Positions 5,228-5,608 of a stretch of DNA of 5,608 bases are shown piece after piece. The DNA comes from an uncultured bacterium. Lineage in GTDB: Bacteria; Bacillota; Clostridia; Lachnospirales; Lachnospiraceae. A program made the translations under genes and the position numbers. The notes beneath the pieces were generated by a model that saw only the letters and a list, made by a program, of their open reading frames with translations, had not been told where the DNA came from and ran no database searches. Every line of letters begins with the position of its first letter. Position 1 is the stretch's first letter. The stretch is taken from the NCBI GenBank assembly GCA_947088515.1, contig CAMUHA010000211.1, positions 1-5,608 of the forward strand. The letters run 5' to 3'.

Positions 5228-5608
5228 TCCACAAAGCTTATAATATAGGGCGCCTCTTTTTCCACCCCTGGCACCTGCTCTTTTGCAGCATATTTCCACA
5301 TCCGGAACTGATAAGGATAATCGGGTACCGGAGACTGGTCGTTTAACCAGATATCATACTGACCAAGCAGCTTTTCCGGCTCCAGTTCCCCCAAAAGCCA
5401 GTTTTTATTTCCATAAAGAATCGGCTGATATCCTGCATGATCCATATATGACAAAAATGTTTCCGCCGCCTGGGTCTTTTGCTTTTTACTTAGGTCCTCA
5501 ATTCTGGATTCATCATTTACGATATACTCCATATCAAAGGCCACCGGATAGCTAATCTTATAAGGAGACAGGGCGCCCACAACAAATTCCGCTTCTTCCT
5601 GCGCCTCT
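5212..5608 (-). CDS. GH25 lysozyme, C-terminal part (5' end outside)
   Basis: The last 131 residues of a glycoside hydrolase family 25 (Cellosyl-type) muramidase, which cuts the MurNAc-GlcNAc bond of peptidoglycan. Visible features: an EEAEFV helix, then ISYPVAFDMEY (visible residues 18-28) with the Asp-x-Glu catalytic pair (Asp25, Glu27; 5527-5535); GYQPILYGNKNWL; the strand YDIWLND; and the closing FRMWKYAAKEQVPGVE, equivalent to the family's QY(T/S)S.G.VPGI. The frame stays open through 5608, so the internal ATG at 5580 is not the start. The GH25 domain is at the extreme C-terminus; any signal peptide, SH3 or repeat domains would lie outside the window. Its stop codon lies within the 3' end of the AP2 gene and there is no terminator between them. 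Confidence 0.9.
   Translation of the reverse strand, partial: EAQEEAEFVVGALSPYKISYPVAFDMEYIVNDESRIEDLSKKQKTQAAETFLSYMDHAGYQPILYGNKNWLLGELEPEKLLGQYDIWLNDQSPVPDYPYQFRMWKYAAKEQVPGVEKEAPYIISFVDYTRR

Overview
The window looks like chromosomal DNA of a low-GC anaerobic Firmicute, most probably a Lachnospiraceae-type clostridium. The reasons are AT-rich intergenic DNA, GGAGG-type ribosome binding sites, sigma-A-like promoters, a ~457-residue citrate synthase, a ~496-residue threonine synthase, a SleB-type cell wall hydrolase and a GH25 lysozyme. The genus cannot be fixed from the sequence alone.

Layout, left to right. (1) The first codons of an unidentified minus-strand gene (1-47), with its own strong promoter and a structured leader of about 105 nt. 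(2) A 379-bp divergent intergenic region. (3) A plus-strand citrate synthase gene with all catalytic residues. (4) A long bidirectional terminator shared with the convergent minus-strand thrC (threonine synthase). (5) The thrC leader, about 115 nt with two hairpins, and a promoter whose -10 and -35 each lie in an inverted repeat. (6) A minus-strand SleB/Hydrolase_2 cell wall hydrolase with two competing start sites. (7) A 244-bp AT-rich divergent region with a perfect 11-bp inverted repeat at the predicted transcription start of the next gene. (8) A plus-strand gene for a 265-residue protein with two AP2-like domains flanking a degenerate HNH-like segment. (9) The C-terminal part of a minus-strand GH25 lysozyme whose 3' end overlaps the AP2 gene by 16 bp.

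The left half is housekeeping carbon and amino-acid metabolism. Citrate synthase makes citrate for the oxidative branch to 2-oxoglutarate and glutamate, and ThrC makes threonine from O-phosphohomoserine. Each seems to be its own transcription unit. The right half places a probable DNA-binding protein, which looks like a domesticated homing-endonuclease relative, between two peptidoglycan-degrading enzymes. It is divergent from one and tail-to-tail overlapping with the other. That this protein regulates itself or its neighbours is a hypothesis from position and from the dyads, not something the sequence proves. No tRNA, rRNA, CRISPR array, insertion sequence or attachment site was seen.
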